This document shows positions 51,274 through 62,530 of a DNA stretch of 64,000 nucleotides, piece by piece; positions within the stretch are counted from its first letter, which is position 1; the number at the start of each line of letters is the position of its first letter. The stretch spans positions 51,570,843 to 51,634,842 of the forward strand of contig CM072810.1 of assembly GCA_037013495.1 (NCBI GenBank). The letters are read 5' to 3'. Origin of the DNA: Hippophae tibetana (taxonomy: Eukaryota > Streptophyta > Magnoliopsida > Rosales > Elaeagnaceae). The notes under the pieces are model-generated. The model was given only the letters and a program-made list of their open reading frames with translations, was not told the DNA's origin and did no database searches. The translations under genes and the position numbers were made by a program.

Positions 51274-51869
51274 CAATACGGGACGCTTGAACGGCCACCT
51301 TTAATCCTCGTTCAAACCTCACACCAAGTCACGAGGATGTTACACCCCGTGCACGACACAAGTCATTCTAAATGACACTTGGATACAACATAGAAAGGTT
51401 ACCCACAACAACGAGGGCAGGGATGGTACTTATCTCGGTTGCATCATTCCGTCTCTTGTAACCGAACTTCACCTCGAACTTGTGCTTTTATGGGATACAA
51501 ATCGGAGATCATGTTTTGATACCAAAGATAGGAAAAATAGCGAATCCTTCCTTCCTAAAGCTTAAGCTTTCAATACGGGACCCTTGAACGGTCACCCTTA
51601 ACTTGTTCAAAGCTCACACCAAGTCACGAGGATGTTACCCCCGATGCAGACACAAGTCATTCTAAATGACATTTGGAAACAACATGGAAAGGTTACCCAC
51701 AACAACGAACCCAGGGATGGTCCTTAGCTCGGTTGCATCATTTCGTCTCTTGTAAGCAAACTTCACCTCTAACTTGTGCTTTTATGGGATACAAATCGGA
51801 GATCATATTTTGCTACCAAACATAGGAAAAATAGCTAATCCTTCCTTCCTAAAGCTTAATCTTTCAATA

Positions 51870-54800
51870 CGGGACGCTTGAACGGTCACCTTTAATCCTC
51901 GTTCAAACCTCACACCAAGTCACGAGGATGTTACACCCCGTGCACGACACAAGTCATTCTAAATGACACTTGGATACAACATAACAACATAGAAAGGTTA
52001 CCCACAACAACGAGCACAGGGATGGTTCTTATCTCGGTTGCATCATTCCGTCTCTTGTAACCGAACTTCACCTCGAACTTGTGCTTTTATGGGATACAAA
52101 TCGGAGATCATGTTTTGATACCAAAGATAGGAAAAATAGTGAATCCTTCGTTCCTAAAGCTTAAGCTTTCAATACGGGACGCTTGAACGGTCACCTTTAA
52201 TCCTCGTTCAAAACTCACACCAAGTCACGAGGATGTTACACCCCTTGCACGACACAAGTCATTCTAAATGACACTTGGATACAACATAGAAAGGTTACCC
52301 ACAACAACGAGCGCAGGGATGGTACTTATCTCGGTTGCATCATTCCGTCTCTTGTAACCGAACTTCACCTCGAACTTGTGCTTTTATGGGATACAAATCG
52401 GAGATCATGTTTTGATACCAAAGATAGGAAAAATAGCGAATCCCTCCTTCCTAAAGCTTAAGCTTTCAATACGGGACCCTTGAACGGTCACCCTTAACTT
52501 GTTCAAAGCTCACACCAAGTCACGAGGATGTTACCCCCCATGCAGACACAAGTCATTCTAAATGACATTTGGAAAAAACATAGAAAGGTTACCCACAACA
52601 ACGAACCCAGGGATGGTCCTTACCTCGGTTGCATCATTCCGTCTCTTGTAAGCGAACTTCACCTCTAACTTGTGCTTTTATGGGATACAAATCAGAGATC
52701 ATATTTTGCTACCAAACATAGGAAAAATAGCTAATCCTTCCTTCCTAAAGCTTAATCTTTCAATACGGGACGCTTGAACGGTCACCTTTAATCCTCGTTC
52801 AAAGCTCACACCAAGTCACGAGGATGTTACACCCCGTGCACGACACAAGTCATTCTAAATGACACTTGGATACAACATAGAAAGGTTACCCACAACAACG
52901 AGCGCAGGGATGGTACTTACCTCGGTTGCATCATTCCATCTCTTGTAACCGAACTTCACCTCGAACTTGTGCTTTTATGGGATACAAATCGGAGATCATG
53001 TTTTGATACCAAAGATAGGAAAAATAGCGAATCCTTCGTTCCTAAAGCTTAAGCTTTCAATACGGGACGCTTGAACGGTCACCCTTTACTTGTTCAAAGC
53101 TCACACCAAGTCACGAGGATGTTACCCACCATTCAGACACAAGTCATTCTAAATGACATTTGGAAACAACATAGAAAGGTTACCCACAACAACGAACCCA
53201 GGGATGGTCCTTACCTCGGTTGCATCATTCCATCTCTTGTAAGCGAACTTCACCTCTAACTTGTGCTTTGATGGGATACAAATGGGAGATCATATTTTGC
53301 TACCAAACATAGGAAAAATAGCTAATCCTTCCTTCCTAAAGCTTAATCTTTCAATACGGGACGCTTGAACGGTCACCTTTAATCCTCGTTCAAAGCTCAC
53401 ACCAAGTCACGGGGATGTTACACCCCGTGCACGACACAAGTCATTCTAAATGACACTTGGATACAACATAGAAAGGTTACCCACAACAACGAGCGCAGGG
53501 ATGGTACTTATCTCGGTTGCATCATTCCGTCTCTTGTAACCGAACTTCACCTCGAACTTGTGCTTTTATGGGATACAAATCGGAGATCATGTTTTGATAC
53601 CAAAGATAGGAAAAATAGCGAATCCTTCCTTCCTAAAGCTTAAGCTTTCAATACGGGACGCTTGAACGGTCACCATTAATCCTCGTTCAAAGCTCACACC
53701 AAGTCACGAGGATGTTACACCCCGTGCACGACACAAGTCATTCTAAATGACACTTGGATACAACATAGAAAGGTTACCCACAACACGAGCGCAGGGATGG
53801 TACTTACCTCGGTTGCATCATTCCATCTCTTGTAACCGAACTTCACCTCGAACTTGTGCTTTTATGGGATACAAATCGGAGATCATGTTTTGATACCAAA
53901 GATAGGAAAAATAGCGAATCCTTCCTTCCTAAAGCTTAAGCTTTCAATACGGGACCCTTGAACGGTCACCCTTAACTTGTTCAAAGCTCACACCAAGTCA
54001 CGAGGATGTTACCCCCCATGCAGACACAAGTCATTCTAAATGACATTTGGAAACAACATAGAAAGGTTACCCACAACAACGAAGCCAGGGATGGTCCTTA
54101 CCTCGGTTGCATCATTCCGTCTCTTGTAAGCAAACTTCACCTCTAACTTGTGCTTTTATGGGATACAAATCGGAGATCATATTTTGCTACCAAACATAGG
54201 AAAAATAGCTAATCCTTCCTTCCTAAAGCTTAATCTTTCAATACGGGACGCTTGAACGGTCACCTTTAATCCTCGTTCAAAGCTCACACCAAGTCACGGG
54301 GATGTTACACCCCGTGCACGACACAAGTCATTCTAAATTACACTTGGATACAACATAGAAAGGTTACCCACAACAACGAGCGCAGGGATGGTACTTATCT
54401 CGGTTGCATCATTCCGTCTCTTGTAACCGAACTTCACCTCGAACTTGTGCTTTTATGGGATACAAATCGGAGATCATGTTTTGATACCAAAGATAGGAAA
54501 AATAGCGAATCCTTCCTTCCTAAAGCTTAAGCTTTCAATACGGGACGCTTGAACGGTCACCATTAATCCTCGTTCAAAGCTCACACCAAGTCACGAGGAT
54601 GTTACACCCCGTGCACGACACAAGTCATTCTAAATGACACTTGGATACAACATAGAAAGGTTACCCACAACACGAGCGCAGGGATGGTACTTACCTCGGT
54701 TGCATCATTCCATCTCTTGTAACCGAACTTCACCTCGAACTTGTGCTTTTATGGGATACAAATCGGAGATCATGTTTTGATACCAAAGATAGGAAAAATA

Positions 54801-55130
54801 GCGAATCCTTCCTTCCTAAAGCTTAAGCTTTCAATACGGGACCCTTGAACGGTCACCCTTAACTTGTTCAAAGCTCACACCAAGTCACGAGGATGTTACC
54901 CCCCATGCAGACACAAGTCATTCTAAATGACATTTGGAAACAACATAGAAAGGTTACCCACAACAACGAAGCCAGGGATGGTCCTTACCTCGGTTGCATC
55001 ATTCCGTCTCTTGTAAGCAAACTTCACCTCTAACTTGTGCTTTTATGGGATACAAATCGGAGATCATATTTTGCTACCAAACATAGGAAAAATAGCTAAT
55101 CCTTCCTTCCTAAAGCTTAATCTTTCAATA
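51870..55130 (+). repeat. 11-mer at 3253 bp offset, copy 1, with 887 bp trimer duplication
   Basis: Starts: A 51870 (305 bp), A 52175, B 52472, A 52766, B 53063, A 53357, A 53654 (296 bp), B 53950, A 54244, A 54541 (296 bp), B 54837. Monomers 52175-54243 match 55428-57496 at offset 3253. The trimer 53357-54243 is duplicated as 54244-55130, sharing CACGGGGATG, GGTCACCATTAATCC, CCCACAACACGAGC (1 bp deletion) and CGAAGCCAGGG; one difference is AAATTACAC near 54337. Confidence 0.88.
51983..51990 (+). repeat. 8 bp tandem duplication inside a monomer
   Basis: GGATACAACATAACAACATAG replaces the usual GGATACAACATAG: the 8-mer ACAACATA is duplicated in place. This makes the 51870 monomer 305 bp, the longest in the window. 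Its partners at 55131 and 57497 are normal length, so the insertion arose after those blocks were copied from a common ancestor, most simply by replication slippage. Confidence 0.93.
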
Positions 55131-58100
55131 CGGGACGCTTGAACGGTCACCTTTAATCCTCGTTCAAACCTCACACCAAGTCACGAGGATGTTACACCCC
55201 GTGCACGACACAAGTCATTCTAAATGACACTTGGATACAACATAGAAAGGTTACCCACAACAACGAGCACAGGGATGGTTCTTATCTCGGTTGCATCATT
55301 CCGTCTCTTGTAACCGAACTTCACCTCGAACTTGTGCTTTTATGGGATACAAATCGGAGATCATGTTTTGATACCAAAGATAGGAAAAATAGTGAATCCT
55401 TCGTTCCTAAAGCTTAAGCTTTCAATACGGGACGCTTGAACGGTCACCTTTAATCCTCGTTCAAACCTCACACCAAGTCACGAGGATGTTACACCCCGTG
55501 CACGACACAAGTCATTCTAAATGACACTTGGATACAACATAGAAAGGTTACCCACAACAACGAGCGCAGGGATGGTACTTATCTCGGTTGCATCATTCCG
55601 TCTCTTGTAACCGAACTTCACCTCGAACTTGTGCTTTTATGGGATACAAATCGGAGATCATATTTTGATACCAAAGATAGGAAAAATAGCGAATCCTTCC
55701 TTCCTAAAGCTTAAGCTTTCAATACGGGACCCTTGAACGGTCACCCTTAACTTGTTCAAAGCTCACACCAAGTCACGAGGATGTTACCCCCCATGCAGAC
55801 ACAAGTCATTCTAAATGACAATTGGAAAAAACATAGAAAGGTTACCCACAACAACGAACCCAGGGATGGTCCTTACCTCGGTTGCATCATTCCGTCTCTT
55901 GTAAGCGAACTTCACCTCTAACTTGTGCTTTTATGGGATACAAATCGGAGATAATATTTTGCTACCAAACATAGGAAAAATAGCTAATCCTTCCTTCCTA
56001 AAGCTTAATCTTTCAATACGGGACGCTTGAACGGTCACCTTTAATCCTCGTTCAAAGCTCACACCAAGTCACGAGGATGTTACACCCCGTGCACGACACA
56101 AGTCATTCTAAATGACACTTGGATACAACATAGAAAGGTTACCCACAACAACGAGCGCAGGGATGGTACTTACCTCGGTTGCATCATTCCATCTCTTGTA
56201 ACCGAACTTCACCTCGAACTTGTGCTTTTATGGGATACAAATCGGAGATCATGTTTTGATACCAAAGATAGGAAAAATAGCGAATCCTTCGTTCCTAAAG
56301 CTTAATCTTTCAATACGGGACGCTTGAACGGTCATGCTTTACTTGTTCAAAGCTCACACCAAGTCACGAGGATGTTACCCACCATTCAGACACAAGTCAT
56401 TCTAAATGACATTTGGAAACAACATAGAAAGGTTACCCATAACAACGAACCCAGGGATGGTCCTTACCTCGGTTGCATCATTCCGTCTCTTGTAAGCGAA
56501 CTTCACCTCTAACTTGTGCTTTGATGGGATACAAATGGGAGATCATATTTTGCTACCAAACATAGGAAAAATAGCTAATCCTTCCTTCCTAAAGCTTAAT
56601 CTTTCAATACGGGACGCTTGAACGGTCACCTTTAATCCTCGTTCAAAGCTCACACCAAGTCACGGGGATGTTACACCCCGTGCACGACACAAGTCATTCT
56701 AAATGACACTTGGATACAACATAGAAAGGTTACCCACAACAACGAGCGCAGGGATGGTACTTATCTCGGTTGCATCATTCCGTCTCTTGTAACCGAACTT
56801 CACCTCGAACTTGTGCTTTTATGGGATACAAATCGGAGATCATGTTTTGATACCAAAGATAGGAAAAATAGCGAATCCTTCCTTCCTAAAGCTTAAGCTT
56901 TCAATACGGGACGCTTGAACGGTCACTATTAATCCTCGTTCAAAGCTCACACCAAGTCACGAGGATGTTACACCCCGTGCACGACACAAGTCATTCTAAA
57001 TGACACTTGGATACAACATAGAAAGGTTACCCACAACACGAGCGCAGGGATGGTACTTACCTCGGTTGCATCATTCCATCTCTTGTAACCGAACTTCACC
57101 TCGAACTTGTGCTTTTATGGGATACAAATCGGAGATCATGTTTTGATACCAAAGATAGGAAAAATAGCGAATCCTTCCTTCCTAAAGCTTAAGCTTTCAA
57201 TACGGGACCCTTGAACGGTCACCCTTAACTTGTTCAAAGCTCACACCAAGTCACGAGGATGTTACCCCCCATGCAGACACAAGTCATTCTAAATGACATT
57301 TGGAAACAACATAGAAAGGTTACCCACAACAACGAAGCCAGGGATGGTCCTTACCTCGGTTGCATCATTCCGTCTCTTGTAAGCAAACTTCACCTCTAAC
57401 TTGTGCTTTTATGGGATACAAATCGGAGATCATATTTTGCTACCAAACATAGGAAAAATAGCTAATCCTTCCTTCCTAAAGCTTAATCTTTCAATACGGG
57501 ACGCTTGAACGGTCACCTTTAATCCTCGTTCAAACCTCACACCAAGTCACGAGGATGTTACACCCCGTGCACGACACAAGTCATTCTAAATGACACTTGG
57601 ATACAACATAGAAAGGTTACCCACAACAACGAGCACAGGGATGGTTCTTATCTCGGTTGCATCATTCCGTCTCTTGTAACCGAACTTCACCTCGAACTTG
57701 TGCTTTTATGGGATACAAATCGGAGATCATGTTTTGATACCAAAGATAGGAAAAATAGTGAATCCTTCGTTCCTAAAGCTTAAGCTTTCAATACGGGACG
57801 CTTGAACGGTCACCTTTAATCCTCGTTCAAACCTCACACCAAGTCACGAGGATGTTACACCCCGTGCACGACACAAGTCATTCTAAATGACACTTGGATA
57901 CAACATAGAAAGGTTACCCACAACAACGAGCGCAGGGATGGTACTTATCTCGGTTGCATCATTCCGTCTCTTGTAACCGAACTTCACCTCGAACTTGTGC
58001 TTTTATGGGATACAAATCGGAGATCATATTTTGATACCAAAGATAGGAAAAATAGCGAATCCTTCCTTCCTAAAGCTTAAGCTTTCAATACGGGACCCTT

Positions 58101-58384
58101 GAACGGTCACCCTTAACTTGTTCAAAGCTCACACCAAGTCACGAGGATGTTACCCCCCATGCAGACACAAGTCATTCTAAATGACAATTGGAAAAAACAT
58201 AGAAAGGTTACCCACAACAACGAACCCAGGGATGGTCCTTACCTCGGTTGCATCATTCTCTCTCTTGTAAGCGAACTTCACCTCTAACTTGTGCTTTGAT
58301 GGGATACAAATGGGAGATCATATTTTGCTACCAAACATAGGAAAAATAGCTAATCCTTCCTTCCTAAAGCTTAATCTTTCAATA
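55131..58384 (+). repeat. Copy 2 of the 11-mer and a 2366 bp offset partial repeat
   Basis: Starts: A 55131, A 55428, B 55725, A 56019, B 56316, A 56610, A 56907 (296 bp), B 57203, A 57497, A 57794, B 58091. The first monomers recur at 57497, 57794 and 58091 (offset 2366), with GGTTCTTATC, ATAGTGAATCC, GATCATATTTTGATACC and GACAATTGGAAAAAAC. The B at 58091 starts like 55725 (AATTGGAAAAAAC) but ends like 56316 (GCTTTGATGGG, AAATGGGAG), so an exchange point lies between about 58210 and 58295 and two monomers were lost relative to copy 1. Confidence 0.87.
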
Positions 58385-61300
58385 CGGGACGCTTGAACGG
58401 TCACCTTTAATCCTCGTTCAAAGCTCACACCAAGTCACGGGGATGTTACACCCCGTGCACGACACAAGTCATTCTAAATGACACTTGGATACAACATAGA
58501 AAGGTTACCCACAACAACGAGCGCAGGGATGGTACTTATCTCGGTTGCATCATTCCGTCTCTTGTAACCGAACTTCACCTCGAACTTGTGCTTTTATGGG
58601 ATACAAATCGGAGATCATGTTTTGATACCAAAGATAGGAAAAATAGCGAATCCTTCCTTCCTAAAGCTTAAGCTTTCAATACGGGATGCTTGAACGGTCA
58701 CCTTTAATCCTCGTTCAAAGCTCACACCAAGTCACGAGGATGTTACACCCCGTGCACGACACAAGTCATTCTAAATGACACTTGGATACAACATAGAAAG
58801 GTTACCCACAACAACGAGCGCAGGGATGGTACTTACCTCGGTTGCATCATTCCATCTCTTGTAACCGAACTTCACCTCGAACTTGTGCTTTTATGGGATA
58901 CAAATCGGAGATCATGTTTTGATACCAAAGATAGGAAAAATAGCGAATCCTTCCTTCCTAAAGCTTAAGCTTTCAATACGGGACCCTTGAACGGTCACCC
59001 ATAACTTGTTCAAAGCTCTCACCAAGTCACGAGGATGTTACCCCCCATGCAGACACAAGTCATTCTAAATGACATTTGGAAACAACATAGAAAGGTTACC
59101 CACAACAACGAACCCAGGGATGGTCCTTACCTCGGTTGCATCATTCCGTCTTTTGTAAGCAAACTTCACCTCTAACTTGTGCTTTGATGGGATACAAATG
59201 GGAGATCATATTTTGCTACCAAACATAGGAAAAATAGCTAATCCTTCCTTCCTAAAGCTTAATCTTTCAATACGGGACGCTTGAACGGTCACCTTTAATC
59301 CTCGTTCAAAGCTCACACCAAGTCACGGGGATGTTACACCCCGTGCACGACACAAGTCATTCTAAATGACACTTGGATACAACATAGAAAGGTTACCCAC
59401 AACAACGAGCGCAGGGATGGTACTTATCTCGGTTGCATCATTCCGTCTCTTGTAACCGAACTTCACCTCGAACTTGTGCTTTTATGGGATACAAATCGGA
59501 GATCATGTTTTGATACCAAAGATAGGAAAAATAGCGAATCCTTCCTTCCTAAAGCTTAAGCTTTCAATACGGGATGCTTGAACGGTCACCTTTAATCCTC
59601 GTTCAAAGCTCACACCAAGTCACGAGGATGTTACACCCCGTGCACGACACAAGTCATTCTAAATGACACTTGGATACAACATAGAAAGGTTACCCACAAC
59701 AACGAGCGCAGGGATGGTACTTACCTCGGTTGCATCATTCCATCTCTTGTAACCGAACTTCACCTCGAACTTGTGCTTTTATGGGATACAAATCGGAGAT
59801 CATGTTTTGATACCAAAGATAGGAAAAATAGCGAATGCTTCCTTCCTAAAGCTTAAGCTTTCAATACGGGACCCTTGAACGGTCACCCTTAACTTGTTCA
59901 AAGCTCTCACCAAGTCACGAGGATGTTACCCCCCATGCAGACACAAGTCATTCTAAATGACATTTGGAAACAACATAGAAAGGTTACCCACAACAACGAA
60001 CCCAGGGATGGTCCTTACCTCGGTTGCATCATTCCGTCTCTTGTAAGCAAACTTCACCTCTAACTTGTGCTTTTATGGGATACAAATCGGAGATCATATT
60101 TTGCTACCAAACATAGGAAAAATAGCTAATCCTTCCTTCCTAAAGCTAAATCTTTCAATACGGGACGCTTGAACGGTCACCTTTAATCCTCGTTCAAACC
60201 TCACACCAAGTCACGAGGATGTTACACCTCGTGCACGACACAAGTCATTCTAAATGACACTTGGATACAACATAGAAAGGTTACCCACAACAACGAGCGC
60301 AGGGATGGAACTTATCTCGGTTGCATCATTCCGTCTCTTGTAACCGAACTTCACCTCGAACTTGTGCTTTTATGGGATACAAATCGGAGATCATGTTTTG
60401 ATACCAAAGATAGGAAAAATAGCGAATCCTTCCTTCCTAAAGCTTAAGCTTTCAATACGGGACCCTTGAACGGTCACCTTTAATCCTCGTTCAAACCTCA
60501 CACCAAGTCACGAGTATGTTACACCCTGTGCACCACACAAGTCATTCTAAATGACACTTGGATACAACATAGAAAGGTTACCCACAACAACGAGCGCAGG
60601 GATGGTACTTATCTCGGTTGCATCATTCCGTCTCTTGTAACCGAACTTCACCTCGAACTTGTGCTTTTATGGGATACAAATCGGAGATCATGTTTTGATA
60701 CCAAAGATAGGAAAAATAGCGAATCCTTCCTTCCTAAAGCTTAAGCTTTCAATACGGGACCCTTGAACGGTCACCCTTAACTTGTTCAAAGCTCACACCA
60801 AGTCACGAGGATGTTACCCCCCATGCAGACACAAGTCATTCTAAATGACACTTGGAAACAACATAGAAAGGTTACCCACAATAACGAACCCAGGGATGGT
60901 CCTTACCTCGGTTGCATCATTCCGTCTCTTGTAAGCGAACTTCACCTCTAACTTGTGCTTTTATGGGATACAAATCGGAGATCATATTTTGCTACCAAAC
61001 ATAGGAAAAATAGCTAATCCTTCCTTCCTAAAACTTAATCTTTCAATACGGGACGCTTGAACGGTCACCTTTAATCCTCGTTCAAAGCTCACACCAAGTC
61101 ACGGGGATGTTACACCCCGTGCACGACACAAGTCATTCTAAATGACACTTGGATACAACATAGAAAGGTTACCCACAACAACGAGCGCAGGGATGGTACT
61201 TATCTCGGTTGCATCATTCCGTCTCTTGTAACCGAACTTCACCTCGAACTTGTGCTTTTATGGGATACAAATCGGAGATCATGTTTTGATACCAAAGATA

Positions 61301-62530
61301 GGAAAAATAGCGAATCCTTCCTTCCTAAAGCATAAGCTTTCAATACGGGATGCTTGAACGGTCACCTTTAATCCTCGTTCAAAGCTCACACCAAGTCACG
61401 AGGATGTTACACCCCGTGCACGACACAAGTCATTCTAAATGACACTTGGATACAACATAGAAAGGTTACCCACAACAACGAGCGCAGGGATGGTACTTAC
61501 CTCGGTTGCATCATTCCATCTCTTGTAACCGAACTTCACCTCGAACTTGTGCTTTTATGGGATACAAATCGGAGATCATGTTTTGATACCAAAGATAGGA
61601 AAAATAGCGAATCCTTCCTTCCTAAAGCTTAAGCTTTCAATACGGGACCCTTGAACGGTCACCCATAACTTGTTCAAAGCTCTCACCAAGTCACGAGGAT
61701 GTTACCCCACATGCAGACACAAGTCATTCTAAATGACATTTGGAAACAACATAGAAAGGTTACCCACAACAACGAACCCAGGGATGGTCCTTACCTCGGT
61801 TGCATCATTCCGTCTTTTGTAAGCAAACTTCACCTCTAACTTGTGCTTTGATGGGATACAAATGGGAGATCATATTTTGCTACCAAACATAGGAAAAATA
61901 GCTAATCCTTCCTTCCTAAAGCTTAATCTTTCAATACGGGACGCTTGAACGGTCACCTTTAATCCTCGTTCAAAGCTCACACCAAGTCACGGGGATGTTA
62001 CACCCCGTGCACGACACAAGTCATTCTAAATGACACTTGGATACAACATAGAAAGGTTACCCACAACAACGAGCGCAGGGATGGTACTTATCTCGGTTGC
62101 ATCATTCCGTCTCTTGTAACCGAACTTCACCTCGAACTTGTGCTTTTATGGGATACAAATCGGAGATCATGTTTTGATACCAAAGATAGGAAAAATAGCG
62201 AATCCTTCCTTCCTAAAGCTTAAGCTTTCAATACGGGATGCTTGAACGGTCACCTTTAATCCTCGTTCAAAGCTCACACCAAGTCACGAGGATGTTACAC
62301 CCCGTGCACGACACAAGTCATTCTAAATGACACTTGGATACAACATAGAAAGGTTACCCACAACAACGAGCGCAGGGATGGTCCTTACCTCGGTTGCATC
62401 ATTCCGTCTCTTGTAAGCGAACTTCACCTCTAACTTGTGCTTTTATGGGATACAAATCGGAGATCATGTTTTGATACCAAAGATAGGAAAAATAGCGAAT
62501 GCTTCCTTCCTAAAGCTTAATCTTTCAATA
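58385..62530 (+). repeat. A-A-B trimer region (888 bp units)
   Basis: Starts: A 58385, A 58682, B 58979, A 59273, A 59570, B 59867, A 60161, A 60458, B 60755, A 61049, A 61346, B 61643, A 61937, mosaic 62234. Trimers at 58385, 59273 and 61049 share CACGGGGATG, GGGATGCTTG and AAGCTCTCACC. The B monomers at 58979 and 61643 (offset 2664, three trimers) also share CACCCATAAC, CGTCTTTTGTAAGC and GCTTTGATGGG. The middle trimer at 60161 is more distinct (CTAAATCTTTC, CCTCGTGCACG, GGATGGAACTT). Confidence 0.88.
62234..62530 (+). repeat. Multi-switch A/B mosaic monomer
   Basis: The first half is class A (CACCTTTAATCC, CCCGTGCACGAC, ACTTGGATAC, CGAGCGC), then class B (GGTCCTTACCTCGG, TTGTAAGCGAAC, CCTCTAAC), then class A again (ATGTTTTGATACC, AAAGATAGG, GCGAATGC), then a B-type end (AAGCTTAATCTTTC). 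Length stays at 297 bp because both A/B gaps lie in the A portion. At least two exchange or conversion tracts are needed. Confidence 0.88.

Larger units (their letters stand above)
50982..51278 (+). repeat. Class A monomer, reference copy (297 bp)
   Basis: A clean example of the majority class, bounded by CGGGAC at its start and TTTCAATA at its end. Class A markers in order: GACGCTTGAACG; CACCTTTAATCCTCG; TTACACCCCGTGCACGAC; GACACTTGGATACAAC; CGAGCGCAGGG; GGTACTTATCTCGG; CTTGTAACCGAAC; CACCTCGAACTTG; GATCATGTTTTGATACC; AAAGATAGG; ATAGCGAATCC; AAGCTTAAGCTTTC. It contains three short palindromes, listed separately. Within it CGAACTT occurs twice 12 bp apart (ACCGAACTTCACCT / CGAACTTGTGCT) and GGATACAA occurs twice, hints of older internal duplication. 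Its length is a multiple of three, so chance open frames stay in phase from monomer to monomer. Confidence 0.95.
47138..51869 (+). repeat. 2071 bp offset repeat with B-B pair and mosaic monomer
   Basis: Starts: B 47138, A 47432, A 47729, A 48026, B 48323, mosaic 48617 (295 bp), A 48912, B 49209, A 49503, A 49800, A 50097, B 50394, B 50688, A 50982, A 51279, B 51576. Monomers 47138-48616 recur at 49209-50687 (offset 2071), sharing GACGCTTTAACGG, AGGAACAATAG, CGAACGCAGGG, ATGTGATAAAAATGGG and CATACTTTGCTACG. The first B pair differs at its start: 47138 has GACCCTTG / CCCTTAACTTG, 49209 has GACGCTTG / CCCTTTACTTG. So 49209 fuses the front of one B subtype with the body of another. Confidence 0.88.

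Noticed and set aside
4584-56512. Many open frames of 61-84 codons on the + strand, such as those starting at 6376, 12240, 13483, 36194 and 43785
   Set aside because: All are translations of the same satellite monomers. They appear only where one base removes a stop (GTAACC to GTATCC, GTAAGC to GCAAGC, GCTTGA to GCTTTA) or makes a start. No promoter, ribosome site, signal or domain accompanies them, and they overlap each other in different frames.
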